Made by a program: the position numbers and the translations under genes
Notes under the pieces: generated by a model
Told to the model about the DNA's origin: nothing
What the model saw: the letters and a program-made list of their open reading frames with translations, nothing else
Databases searched by the model: none
Shown: piece after piece, positions 9,702 through 19,148 of the stretch
Layout: each line of letters opens with the position of its first letter
How positions within the stretch are numbered: position 1 is the stretch's first letter
Origin: Clostridia bacterium
GTDB taxonomy: Bacteria > Bacillota > Clostridia > Christensenellales > Borkfalkiaceae
Length of the DNA stretch: 64,000 nt
Direction of reading: 5' to 3'
NCBI GenBank assembly: GCA_900764105.1
Contig: CAAFMS010000010.1
Location: 1-64,000, forward strand

Positions 9702-11879
9702 ATGAAGAAAATAATTCTTTTGATAACAATTGCCTTGTCGGTATTGTCTCTGGCTCTTTTCGTCGGATGCAAAGGCGGCGACGATTCGGTCACAGACAGC
9801 GTTTCGGGCGGCGGAACTACGACGGAAAGCCGCGAGAACCCAGAGGAAAGCGAGAGCGGCAAAAAACCTTCTTCCAACGAGGAGAAAATTTCGCTCTCCG
9901 TCGCGACTAAAAATATGATATTCGGAGACAGACTCGATATTATCTGTTTCTACGGCGGAACTTACGCGGTCGAATGGTCGTCGTCTGACGAGGCGGTGGC
10001 AGTCGTGGATAACGACGGCGCGGTCTCTACGGTCGGCGTTGGCGATTGCGTTATTACCGCGAAAGCGGGAAATTCTTCCGCTTCGTGCAAAATTTCCGTT
10101 TCTATGGGGAATTATCTCCCCGAACTCAAAGTTCTGCATCTTTCGGGCGACGAACTTACGATGAGAGTGGGAGACGAGTACGAACCCGAAATCAAAGTGC
10201 TTTTCAACAAGGTTTACTACGATTGCGAAATAGGTTTTTCCGCTTCGGACAACACGGTTGCAGAATACGCGAACGGTAAAATCACCGCGAAAGCGGAGGG
10301 AGAAGTCATTGCGACCGTCACGGGTAAATGGCTCGACTTTTCGTCCGACAGGCTCAATAAAGAGATTAAAATTACGGTCAGAAAGGACGCAGAATACGAC
10401 AACGCCATAGTAATCGACGGCGAAGAAGTTCCGACCTCGATTGCCGAAATATCCGTAACGCCCGAATGGCAGGGTAAAACATATCCGAGCGAAGCCGAAA
10501 TTTCGTCATCGGTAACGCTCGACGGAAAGGCTTACGCCTGTGAATTTTCGACTGACGACGACGTTCTTTTAAATTTGGAAAAGTTGGCGGACGGAAAAGT
10601 AAGCATAACCGCGAACGGTATCGGAAACGCCGTTTTAACGGCGAAATATACTCATACGGACGGCAAAGTTTACGAGACGAAAATACCCGTAGAAGTCTAC
10701 TGTCCGACGGAAGTTTATTCGGAACAACTCGATTTCTGTCCCTCGGAAGCGGTTGACGTCGCGACGATTTTCGGAACGCAGTACGCGAAAATTCTTTCCG
10801 CTTCGCAAGGCGGCAAAGATCTCAAAACGGAGTTCAATTATATCGAGGGAGTTACGGTTGCGGGCGACGACACCGAGTCTATGACTATTCTCACTACGGT
10901 CGGAGGCTTCGTGTTCGAGGACGTGTTCGCTTACGATATGGAACTCGACAAAGACAATATCGCGGAAGTACTTCAACTCGGCAAGGGAAATCTCAAAAAA
11001 GACGGGTATTATATTCTCAATTCGGATATAACCGAAACGATTGATTTCACCTCGCAGGGCAAGAGCGTTTACAACGCGAGCAATCCGCAAAACGACACCT
11101 ATTTCTGCGGAACGTTCGACGGAAGAGGTCACACTCTGAAAGCGAAAGTCGCGGAACAGGGTATTTTCGGCGGTTTCTACGACGGAACTACCGTAAAGAA
11201 CACGAAGTTTATCATCGAGTTTTCGGACAAAACCGAATCATGCGGCTTGGCGGGCAGCGAGGGAACGTTCAACCTCTCGGCAGGCTCGGTCGTTCTCAGC
11301 AATCTCAACGTTGAGACGGTAAATTACTTCAAAAATTCCTACGCGCTTTTGGGATATTGCAATTTCAACCTCGAAATGTACGATATTTTCGTCAATATCA
11401 AGGGAAACGAGAACGTTCCCGACTATTCGGCGGTTGGCATTGAATCCGAAATGGCGGCGTTGTTCCATTACGACCTTACGTCGACCATGGCTTCCAACGA
11501 CAGCAAATTCAAGGGCGGTTTCAGAAATATTTTCGTGGTTACGGGCAAGTTTATGCCTATGGCGTGCAGCTACTGGCGTTACGGCAAATACAGATACGTT
11601 TCCTACGCGAAAAACGACGAGAGTCATCTCGGTGAGTTCAAGGCGACGGGATACAGTCACATTTACACCTACTGTCACGTAGTCGCTGCGGACGATAACC
11701 CGAACAAAGATAAGTATTTCGGAACTATAAGTTACAGCAAAGGCGCGAACGAAGGCAAGAAGTACGCCTGGATATTCAGAGCAAAAGAGGATATTACGGA
11801 CGGAGGAATCGAGAGGTATGACACCGAAGCCGATCTCGCGAGAAAAATCGACAAAATCGGTTCGTGGGTCGTCGGCTGA
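9702..11879 (+). CDS. Ig-like (Big_2) and beta-helix lipoprotein
   Basis: This lipid-anchored surface protein has 725 residues from the preferred ATG at 9702. That start gives a clean lipoprotein signal (Cys23 in ALFVGC) preceded by GAGGGA; an in-frame ATG at 9690 overlaps the previous stop. After a Ser/Glu-rich linker (to about 62) come two Ig-like group 2 domains: WSSSDEAVAVVDNDGAVSTV with DCVITAKAG, then FSASDNTVAEYANGKITAK. The C-terminal half contains DGRGHTLKAKV and GIFGGFYDGTTVKN, a GLUG/right-handed beta-helix type pattern. Such proteins usually bind glycans or act as adhesins. It closes the secreted trio that follows the ABC genes. Confidence 0.75.
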   Translation: MKKIILLITIALSVLSLALFVGCKGGDDSVTDSVSGGGTTTESRENPEESESGKKPSSNEEKISLSVATKNMIFGDRLDIICFYGGTYAVEWSSSDEAVAVVDNDGAVSTVGVGDCVITAKAGNSSASCKISVSMGNYLPELKVLHLSGDELTMRVGDEYEPEIKVLFNKVYYDCEIGFSASDNTVAEYANGKITAKAEGEVIATVTGKWLDFSSDRLNKEIKITVRKDAEYDNAIVIDGEEVPTSIAEISVTPEWQGKTYPSEAEISSSVTLDGKAYACEFSTDDDVLLNLEKLADGKVSITANGIGNAVLTAKYTHTDGKVYETKIPVEVYCPTEVYSEQLDFCPSEAVDVATIFGTQYAKILSASQGGKDLKTEFNYIEGVTVAGDDTESMTILTTVGGFVFEDVFAYDMELDKDNIAEVLQLGKGNLKKDGYYILNSDITETIDFTSQGKSVYNASNPQNDTYFCGTFDGRGHTLKAKVAEQGIFGGFYDGTTVKNTKFIIEFSDKTESCGLAGSEGTFNLSAGSVVLSNLNVETVNYFKNSYALLGYCNFNLEMYDIFVNIKGNENVPDYSAVGIESEMAALFHYDLTSTMASNDSKFKGGFRNIFVVTGKFMPMACSYWRYGKYRYVSYAKNDESHLGEFKATGYSHIYTYCHVVAADDNPNKDKYFGTISYSKGANEGKKYAWIFRAKEDITDGGIERYDTEADLARKIDKIGSWVVG

Positions 11880-11898
11880 AAAAAAATAAGCGACTAAG

Positions 11899-14316
11899 AT
11901 GGACGAGAATAGACAAATCGCAATAGTAAAAATAGATTCGACGAATACCGACGGTTACGGAAAGGTATTCGTCGAATCTCATAAAAAAATACGGTCGGTA
12001 AAACTCGAAATTGCCGATAAATCCGGTCGTTTATATAAATTCGATTACGAGTTTTGCGGCGACGGAAATTTCTCGGGCGATTTTTTAATAGAAAATCCGG
12101 TTTTATGGTCTCTTTCTGAGCCGTATCTGTACGATTATCGGATAAAGGCGGACTTTTCGGACGGCAAATCGTTTAAAAAAGAAGGTAAAATCGGGTTCAG
12201 GTCGATCGGGCAAAACGGCAAGAACATCACGATAAACGGTAAGCCCGTTTATATACGCGGTTACATTCGCGGAGCAAAAGCGCACGACCACGCAAACCTT
12301 CTCGGTCTTTCGCTTAAAGATTTTTATCTTAAAAACCTTAAAGAGGCGAAGAAATTCGGGTTTAATTACGTCAGATTTCACTCGGTCGTTCCCGAAGAGG
12401 AACTCTTCGAGGCGGCGGACGAGGTCGGTATGCTCGTTCACGTCGAACTCCGCCCTCCGCACGATATTTACAACAATTTAGAGGAAATGGTCACGACGGG
12501 CAGCGCGATAGTTCCCGAAGAGTTTCTGAAAGAGACGGTTGACAAGTGTTTTAATCATCCGTCTTTTGCCGTTTATTGCGTCGGCAACGAAATTAAAAAG
12601 GCGAGCGCGGACGATATCCGCAGAATAAGAGAAAAAATCGACGAACTCGACGGAACGAGGCTTTTCCTCGACACTTGCGCTTGGGGAAAGAACAATCGTC
12701 CGAACGTCGATATGGACGTTCAGCATTTAAGTTATTATTTCCCTTACGGCAAGCACGCGGGCATGTACGACGACACCGAAAACCTTCTTGCGGCCAACGT
12801 TGACGAAAACGAGCCGATGAAAGCGGAAACGGATAATTGCGAAATCGTAAGAGACCTGTATTTCAACGTTCCGCTTATCGCTCACGAAGTTTGCCATTAC
12901 ACGGCTTTAAGAGATTTTTATTCTCTTAAAGAGAAGTTTATAAAAAGCGGCGCGGAGAAGCCGTGGTGGGTTGACGAAGAGATTAAACTCATAGAAGAAA
13001 AGGGCTATAAAGAAGATTTCGGCGAGATGTTTAAGGCGAGCAAGCATTTTCAGTTTATTTGCTGGAAAACGGCTTACGAAGAAATGCGCAAAAGCAGTCT
13101 GCTCGGCGGTTTCCACTTCCTGCAATTCGCCGACACCGACGCTTACGAGAACTCTAACGGAATCGTCGATTGTTTCGACGACGAAACCTGCGTTAAACCT
13201 GCGGATTTTCTTAAATTCAACGGCGACAGAGTACTTATCGCGGAGTTAAAGACGAGAAATTATTTCTGCGCGGACGAAATAATCGTACCCGTATATTTTT
13301 CCAATCTCGGAGAAGATACGGAGAAAAGAGCAAATCTTGCCGTTTCGGTGGAAAAAGACGGTAAAAAATACGTCGATTGCTCTATGAAAAACGTTGACGT
13401 TTCGAGGAAAGGTTCGTACAGATTGTGCAAAACGAAACTTACCTTGCCGAAAGAGACGGGCGTTTACGTTTTAAAGATAAAACTTACGACAAAAAGCGAA
13501 GTTTATTCAGAGAACGAATGGACTTTGTGGATATACGACCGCCCCGCGAAACAAGAGACTTACGGGGAGTTCGTTTCTTACGATAACGGACGCGAGGCAA
13601 TAACCGACGATATCGAAAAGGCGTTCGACTTGCTTGAAAAAGGCAAAAAAGTCTGCCTCGTATATCGGTCGGACTGGACGAGACATCGCTTAAACCCCGA
13701 TATAAAGAATCTGGAATACGCTTTTAAGGCGAGTTGGAACCGCTTTAAACCCGTTATCTGGGACAGGGGGACGAATTTCGGCGGCATAAACGACAAAAAT
13801 CTGCTCGGTAAATACGGCTTCCCGTGCGAAGATTATTACGATTTCAATTACGGCGGGTTGAGCGAGGATTGCGACAAGATTATTCTCGACGACTTCCCCG
13901 TCAAGGCGAAAAATCTTATTTCGGGGATAGACAAGAGTTCGAGAGACCGTTTCGACGCGTATAAAGACGCTTACAATCTCCCCGAACTCATGCCCGACAG
14001 AACGCTCAGGGACTATGCATATCTTTTCGAAATAAAAGTCGGCAGCGGTAGTCTGCTTGTGTGCGGACTAAACCTTACGGGGCTTGACGAAAACGAGCCG
14101 TCTGCGGCGGCGATGTCGGAATTTATCAAAAAGTATATAAATAGCGAGGATTTTAACCCCGAAAACGGCATGACGCTTGAAGAATTGAAAGCGTATATGT
14201 CCGAAAGCGCGAAAGCGCCCGTAAAAGAGCGGACGATGACTCAGTTTTGGGAACTTGACGACGCGCCCGTGGAAAGCCCCGAATTCTGGCGCGCGGCGAA
14301 AGAATATCTTAAATAA
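11899..14316 (+). CDS. GH2-like glycoside hydrolase, cytoplasmic
   Basis: The protein has 805 residues and no signal peptide. Residues 1-105 form the Ig-like GH2 middle domain (NPVLWSLSEPYLYDYRI), then a (beta/alpha)8 barrel starts at ITINGKPVYIRGYIRG. The family acid/base Asn-Glu pair is N230-E231 in VYCVGNEIKK; a likely nucleophile is E330 in LIAHEVCHY. It lacks the N-terminal jelly-roll sugar-binding domain usual in beta-galactosidases and glucuronidases, and adds about 350 C-terminal residues containing a Rossmann-like or glutaminase-like region (near 545-715). Substrate is unknown: beta-galactoside, glucuronide or arabinoside are all possible. It begins the run of six cytoplasmic enzymes. 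The ribosome binding site is weak. Confidence 0.8.
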   Translation: MDENRQIAIVKIDSTNTDGYGKVFVESHKKIRSVKLEIADKSGRLYKFDYEFCGDGNFSGDFLIENPVLWSLSEPYLYDYRIKADFSDGKSFKKEGKIGFRSIGQNGKNITINGKPVYIRGYIRGAKAHDHANLLGLSLKDFYLKNLKEAKKFGFNYVRFHSVVPEEELFEAADEVGMLVHVELRPPHDIYNNLEEMVTTGSAIVPEEFLKETVDKCFNHPSFAVYCVGNEIKKASADDIRRIREKIDELDGTRLFLDTCAWGKNNRPNVDMDVQHLSYYFPYGKHAGMYDDTENLLAANVDENEPMKAETDNCEIVRDLYFNVPLIAHEVCHYTALRDFYSLKEKFIKSGAEKPWWVDEEIKLIEEKGYKEDFGEMFKASKHFQFICWKTAYEEMRKSSLLGGFHFLQFADTDAYENSNGIVDCFDDETCVKPADFLKFNGDRVLIAELKTRNYFCADEIIVPVYFSNLGEDTEKRANLAVSVEKDGKKYVDCSMKNVDVSRKGSYRLCKTKLTLPKETGVYVLKIKLTTKSEVYSENEWTLWIYDRPAKQETYGEFVSYDNGREAITDDIEKAFDLLEKGKKVCLVYRSDWTRHRLNPDIKNLEYAFKASWNRFKPVIWDRGTNFGGINDKNLLGKYGFPCEDYYDFNYGGLSEDCDKIILDDFPVKAKNLISGIDKSSRDRFDAYKDAYNLPELMPDRTLRDYAYLFEIKVGSGSLLVCGLNLTGLDENEPSAAAMSEFIKKYINSEDFNPENGMTLEELKAYMSESAKAPVKERTMTQFWELDDAPVESPEFWRAAKEYLK

Positions 14317-14340
14317 ACCACGGTAAAATATTTAAAAATT

Positions 14341-16500
14341 ATGAGTAAAAGTCGAAAAGAACTGAAAAAAATAATATCGGAAATGAGTCTGGAGGAAAAA
14401 GCGTTGCAATTAACGCAATTTCCCTCGTATGAGTTGGACGACAATCTGGAAAAGATCTTGACGGGTTTCAGCCGCTTAGGCAGTGTAGAACGCGAATCGT
14501 TATGGCAACTCGGTACGGTTTTAAACGTGCCTGACGCTAAAGCGGCGCAATCGCTCCGCAAAACGCGTAAGGAAAAGGGTATTGACGATCCCCTTCCGAT
14601 AATGTTGGACGTAATTCACGGTTACAGAACGATTTATCCCGTGCCTGTCGCTCTTGCTTGCAGTTTCGATACCTCTCTTATCGAGGATTGCGCCGAACTT
14701 GCCGCAACCGAAGCGAAATACGACGGTATAGACGTCACTTTTTCGCCTATGGTAGACCTTACCCGCGACGCGCGTTGGGGCAGAGTTATGGAAGGCGGAG
14801 GCGAAGACCCGTATTGGGGCGGCGAAGTGGGCAAAGCGACGATCCGCGGTTATCATAAAGGCGGAATTGCCTGTTGCGTGAAGCATTTTGCAGGTTACGG
14901 AGCCGCCGAGGCGGGAAAAGAATACAATACGACGGACATTTCCGATCGGAATCTGCGCGAATACTATTTGCGCCCGTACAGGGAATGCCTTAAAGAAAAC
15001 CCCGAAATGTTTATGAGTTCGTTTAACCTTTTAAACGGTAAACCGATTTTGGGGCATAAAGAAATCATGGTCGATATGCTCAGAAAAGAATGGGGTTTCG
15101 ACGGCGTGGTTATTTCCGATTACAGTTCGGTAGAGGAGCTGTACGAACACGGCTTTTGCCAAAGCGGCGAGGAATGCGCCCGCGTTTCGATAGAAAGCGG
15201 ACTCGACATCGAAATGGGTTCGTCCGTTTATGCGGGGCTTTTGCCGAAACTCGTTCGGGAGGGCGTTATATCTGAAGAAACGCTCGACGAGTCGGTTTTG
15301 CGCGTTCTGGAACTGAAAAACAAACTCGGTATGTACGAAAATCCCGAAAGATATACCGATATTTCAAAACGAGACGAAGTAACGCTTTCGGAAAGCGCGA
15401 GAAATCTGGCGCGTGAAGCCGCGGAAAAAAGTTGCGTTCTGCTGAAAAACAACGGAATGCTTCCTTTAAAGGAAAGCGCGAAGGTCGCGTTTGTCGGGCC
15501 CTTCGTAGAGGAACGCGAAATTATAGGCAACTGGTCGAAAAAAGCGCGTATGGAAGATACGGTAACCATTAAAGAAGGCGTCGAAAGGCTTTTGAAACGC
15601 GCCGTACCGAGCGCAGGCGGTTGCTCCCGAAAGTTGTTCGATACGGACGAAAGCGGATTTGAAGAAGCGGAAAAAGTGTGTAAAGACGCGGATTTTATCG
15701 TTGCGTGCGTCGGGGAGTATATGTTAAATTCGGGCGAGGCGCACTCGCGCGCGGATATCCGTATCCCCGAAATTCAACGTAAACTTATCGCGAGGCTTCA
15801 TAAACATAATAAGCCGCTCGCGCTTGTCGTATTCGGCGGCAGACCGCTTGCTCTTGGTGACGTTGCGGAACTTGCCGACGCTGTATTGTACGTTTGGCAG
15901 CCGGGAACGGAAGGCGGCAACGCGATTGCAAACCTCATATACGGAAAAGCAAATCCTTGCGGAAAAACGGTTATGAGTTTTCCGCGCTCCGTGGGGCAAT
16001 GTCCTATTTATTACAACCATTTTTCGACGGCAAGACCGAAACATAAAGATATCCCGTCGTTTTACAGCGACGAGAGATTCCGCTCGGGTTACGACGACGA
16101 ATATAATTCTCCCCTTTATCCCTTCGGTTACGGACTTTCGTATACGGAATTTGAGTATTCTAACTTTGAGTTGTCGGCGGCAAAGCTTAATCGCGGCGAA
16201 AAAATTACGGCGAGCGTGAAGCTTAAAAACGTCGGCAAAAAAGACGGCTTTGAAACTGTTCAATGGTATCTGCGCGATTTGTTCGCTTCCGTCGTCCGCC
16301 CCGTAAAAGAGTTGAAAGGGTATGAAAAGGTTTTCTTGAAGGCAGGGGAAGAAAAGATTATTACTTTTGAAATTACGGAAGAAACGTTGAAATTTTACAC
16401 CGACGGCGGCGAATTCGCGGCAGAAACGGGCAAATTCGAATTGTTTGTCGGCGGAAATTCCCGCGATTGTCTGAAAGCCGATTTCGAACTTATCGATTAA
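14341..16500 (+). CDS. GH3 beta-glycosidase (beta-glucosidase/xylosidase-like)
   Basis: The protein has 719 residues and no signal peptide. Order: (beta/alpha)8 domain to about 330 with KHFAGYG (K181-H182) and the nucleophile D260 in VVISDYSSVEE; alpha/beta sandwich from about 355 to 560 with the acid/base loop GEAHSRADIRIP; fibronectin III-like C-terminal domain (about 600-715, LKNVGKKDGFETVQ). RWGRVMEGGGEDPYW is the signature loop of beta-glucosidase and beta-xylosidase members. It removes single beta-linked residues from imported oligosaccharides. No Shine-Dalgarno precedes the ATG. The stop lies about 50 bases before the favoured start of the GH95 gene. Confidence 0.92.
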   Translation: MSKSRKELKKIISEMSLEEKALQLTQFPSYELDDNLEKILTGFSRLGSVERESLWQLGTVLNVPDAKAAQSLRKTRKEKGIDDPLPIMLDVIHGYRTIYPVPVALACSFDTSLIEDCAELAATEAKYDGIDVTFSPMVDLTRDARWGRVMEGGGEDPYWGGEVGKATIRGYHKGGIACCVKHFAGYGAAEAGKEYNTTDISDRNLREYYLRPYRECLKENPEMFMSSFNLLNGKPILGHKEIMVDMLRKEWGFDGVVISDYSSVEELYEHGFCQSGEECARVSIESGLDIEMGSSVYAGLLPKLVREGVISEETLDESVLRVLELKNKLGMYENPERYTDISKRDEVTLSESARNLAREAAEKSCVLLKNNGMLPLKESAKVAFVGPFVEEREIIGNWSKKARMEDTVTIKEGVERLLKRAVPSAGGCSRKLFDTDESGFEEAEKVCKDADFIVACVGEYMLNSGEAHSRADIRIPEIQRKLIARLHKHNKPLALVVFGGRPLALGDVAELADAVLYVWQPGTEGGNAIANLIYGKANPCGKTVMSFPRSVGQCPIYYNHFSTARPKHKDIPSFYSDERFRSGYDDEYNSPLYPFGYGLSYTEFEYSNFELSAAKLNRGEKITASVKLKNVGKKDGFETVQWYLRDLFASVVRPVKELKGYEKVFLKAGEEKIITFEITEETLKFYTDGGEFAAETGKFELFVGGNSRDCLKADFELID

Positions 16501-16550
16501 AACGAGAAATTCGGATAAGGCAAAAAATATCCGAAATAAGAGAACAGACT

Positions 16551-19148
16551 TTGAAAGAATTAAAACTAAGGTATAAAACTCCCGCCGAAAGAACAAACGA
16601 GGGGTGGGAAAAATATTCTTTGCCGATAGGTAACGGTTATAGCGGCGCGAGCGTTTTCGGCGGAACGGATGCGGAACGCGTGCAGTTCACGACGAATGCT
16701 TTCGCAAACACCTTCCGTTTGGGCGGCGTGTCGAATTTTCTCGAACTTTACGTCGATTTTAACGACAAGGCGAGAGATTACGAACGCGGTCTCGATTTAA
16801 GGACGGGCATCGCTTATTCCGAATACCTTTCCGATTTCGGGAAAACCGTGAGAAAAGCCTTTTTCGGTTATCTAGGCAACGTTTTCGTCTACCGCGCGGA
16901 ATTTTCAAAGCCGAAAGATTTGCTGCGGGTAAGAGCCGAGATACCCTATCTCGGCGACAGACCGCTCGACGAGGGCGGAAGAACGGGCGAAGTGAAAACG
17001 TATGGCGAAGAGATTGAAATTTTAGGAACGCTTCCTTCGAGAGACCTTAAATATTTCGCGAAGGTCGCGGTTGCAACCGACGGCGAAAAGAGATGCGAAA
17101 ACGGAGAAATTGTTGTAATAAACGCCTTATACGCGGAGATTTACGTTGCGTTCGACACGTCGTACAGGCTTTGTCCCGAAGCGTTTTCAACGCATAAAGC
17201 GGTCGGGAACGACCCGGCGGAAAAAGTTGTCGCAAGGCTTGAAAACGCCTTGAAACTCGGCTATGAGAAGTTATTTGAAAGACACGTCGCGGATTTTTCG
17301 TCTCTTATGAACAGAGCGGAATTCGACCTCGGCGGTAAAGACGACGGACGGGCGACCGACGAACTTTTACAGTCTTACCGAGAGGGAAATGCCGAACCTT
17401 ATTTAGAAGAAATATACTATCAGTACGGCAGATATCTGCTCATATCCTCGTCGAGAAGAGGAACGCCGCCAGCGTCGCTTCAGGGCGTGTGGACGGTTCA
17501 CGACAAATCGCCGTGGGGAAGCGGATTCTGGCATAATATCAACATTCAGATGAACTACTGGCACGCATTTTCGGCAAACATTGCCGAGGCGTTCGACGCT
17601 TACGCGGATTTTTTCAAGGCGTATCTTCCCGAAGCGGAGAAAAACGCAAAGGCGTGGATTAAAGAAACCAACCCCGAAAATGCCGAGGGCGATTGCGGCT
17701 GGATAATAGGTACGGGCGCGTTTTGTTACGAGGTCGAGGGTAAAAACCCGAACAGTCATTCGGGACCGGGGACGGGCGGACTTACCGCAAAAATGTTTTA
17801 CGACGCCTACGATTTCACCCGCGACGAGGAGTTTTTGAAAAATTACGCTTATCCTGCGGTTCACGGCATGGCGAAGTTTTTGAAAAAGACTTTAAGAGAT
17901 TACGACGGCAGAAAACTCTGTTCGTTTTCGGCTTCTCCCGAGCAGATTTTGTCGGGCGAATGGGTGAACGAACATAAATATCAGCAGTATTATCACACGG
18001 TCGGCTGTTCTTTCGACCAGCAAATGGTGAAGGAGATTTTCGAGGACGATCTGAAATTGTCCGAGGCTCTCGGAATTTCGGACGAAATTACGCGCTACGA
18101 AAGGGAAAATATAAACGCTCTCGACCCCGTAAGGGTAGGATATAGCGGACAAATCAAAGAATACGACGAGGAGCGTTTTTACGGCGAAATTGGCGAGGCG
18201 AAGCACAGGCATTTATCTCAGCTTGTCGCGCTTATGCCGGGCGAGCAGATAACGAGCGATACCCCCGCAACCTTAGACGCGGCTAAAATAACGCTCGATT
18301 ATCGCGGCGACGAATCGACGGGCTGGGCGCTCGCGCACAGGCTGTGTTCGAGAGCGAGGACGGGCGAGGGCGACCACGCGTATATACTCTTGCAAAACCT
18401 TCTGAAAACGAGAACGCATCCGAATTTGTGGGACGTCCATCCCCCTTTTCAGATAGACGGCAATTTCGGGGCGACGGCGGGAATGACGGAAATGCTTCTG
18501 CAAAGCCACGGCGGTTATATCTCCCTTCTTCCGTCGATACCGAAGGAATGGAAAAATCTGAAATTCAAGGGGCTTAAAGCGAGAGGGAATTTCGAGGTTT
18601 CGCTCGATTATAAAAACGGAATGATAGAAAACTGCGAGATTATCTCGTTGAAAGGCGAACCGATAACTCTTTACTACGGCGGCGAAACGGACGAAATAAC
18701 CGTTTGCGGCTGCGGCGAGGAAATACCCGTAAAACGCATTGACGGCAAGGTCTCGTTCGATACCGCGGCGGGCGAAAAATATTGCCTATCGGGCTTTAAA
18801 AAGCGAGTTAATCGACTTATAGCAAGAGATTTAATCGCAAAATGGCAAAAGAACTGCGTTGAACTCGAATGGAAAAACGACGGAAACGAATACGACGTTT
18901 TCAGAGCGACGGAAAGCGAGACGCAGTATACGCTTATAGGAAAATCGAAAAGCGGCGGGTTTACCGACAGAGAATATTCGGAAAACAAAAAGGCGAGGCT
19001 TACTTATAAACTTCTTTTATCGGGAAGCGATAAAAAGGGCAGAGGAAACGGCGCGTTGGCGGTTTTAAATCCTGCGAGCGAACTCGAAAAAGAGAGATAC
19101 GCTTACAGATTCAAAGTGAACAACATAAATATCAATACGAAAAAGTGA
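16551..19148 (+). CDS. GH95 family alpha-L-fucosidase-like enzyme, cytoplasmic
   Basis: The N-terminal beta-sandwich opens with the family signature LPIGNGYSGASVFGG. The barrel carries the catalytic pieces known from GH95: NIQMNYWHAF (two Asn that activate water), SASPEQ (general-acid Glu) and HPPFQIDGNFGATAGM (Asp). GH95 inverts alpha-1,2-L-fucosides; some members act on alpha-L-galactosides. After the GH95 C-terminal domain (to about 775) comes an extra fibronectin III-like stretch (VELEWKNDGNEYDVF). The start is uncertain: TTG at 16551 gives KELKLRYKTPAERTNEGW, matching the usual family beginning, while an in-frame ATG at 16467 would overlap the GH3 gene and add 28 odd residues. The GTGA junction at 19145 couples it to the next gene. 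Confidence 0.9.
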   Translation: MKELKLRYKTPAERTNEGWEKYSLPIGNGYSGASVFGGTDAERVQFTTNAFANTFRLGGVSNFLELYVDFNDKARDYERGLDLRTGIAYSEYLSDFGKTVRKAFFGYLGNVFVYRAEFSKPKDLLRVRAEIPYLGDRPLDEGGRTGEVKTYGEEIEILGTLPSRDLKYFAKVAVATDGEKRCENGEIVVINALYAEIYVAFDTSYRLCPEAFSTHKAVGNDPAEKVVARLENALKLGYEKLFERHVADFSSLMNRAEFDLGGKDDGRATDELLQSYREGNAEPYLEEIYYQYGRYLLISSSRRGTPPASLQGVWTVHDKSPWGSGFWHNINIQMNYWHAFSANIAEAFDAYADFFKAYLPEAEKNAKAWIKETNPENAEGDCGWIIGTGAFCYEVEGKNPNSHSGPGTGGLTAKMFYDAYDFTRDEEFLKNYAYPAVHGMAKFLKKTLRDYDGRKLCSFSASPEQILSGEWVNEHKYQQYYHTVGCSFDQQMVKEIFEDDLKLSEALGISDEITRYERENINALDPVRVGYSGQIKEYDEERFYGEIGEAKHRHLSQLVALMPGEQITSDTPATLDAAKITLDYRGDESTGWALAHRLCSRARTGEGDHAYILLQNLLKTRTHPNLWDVHPPFQIDGNFGATAGMTEMLLQSHGGYISLLPSIPKEWKNLKFKGLKARGNFEVSLDYKNGMIENCEIISLKGEPITLYYGGETDEITVCGCGEEIPVKRIDGKVSFDTAAGEKYCLSGFKKRVNRLIARDLIAKWQKNCVELEWKNDGNEYDVFRATESETQYTLIGKSKSGGFTDREYSENKKARLTYKLLLSGSDKKGRGNGALAVLNPASELEKERYAYRFKVNNININTKK

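Noticed and set aside
9162..10139. A 325-codon minus-strand frame spanning two genes
   Set aside because: It crosses the DUF4838/Ig-like gene junction and has no family features; its two halves are shadows.
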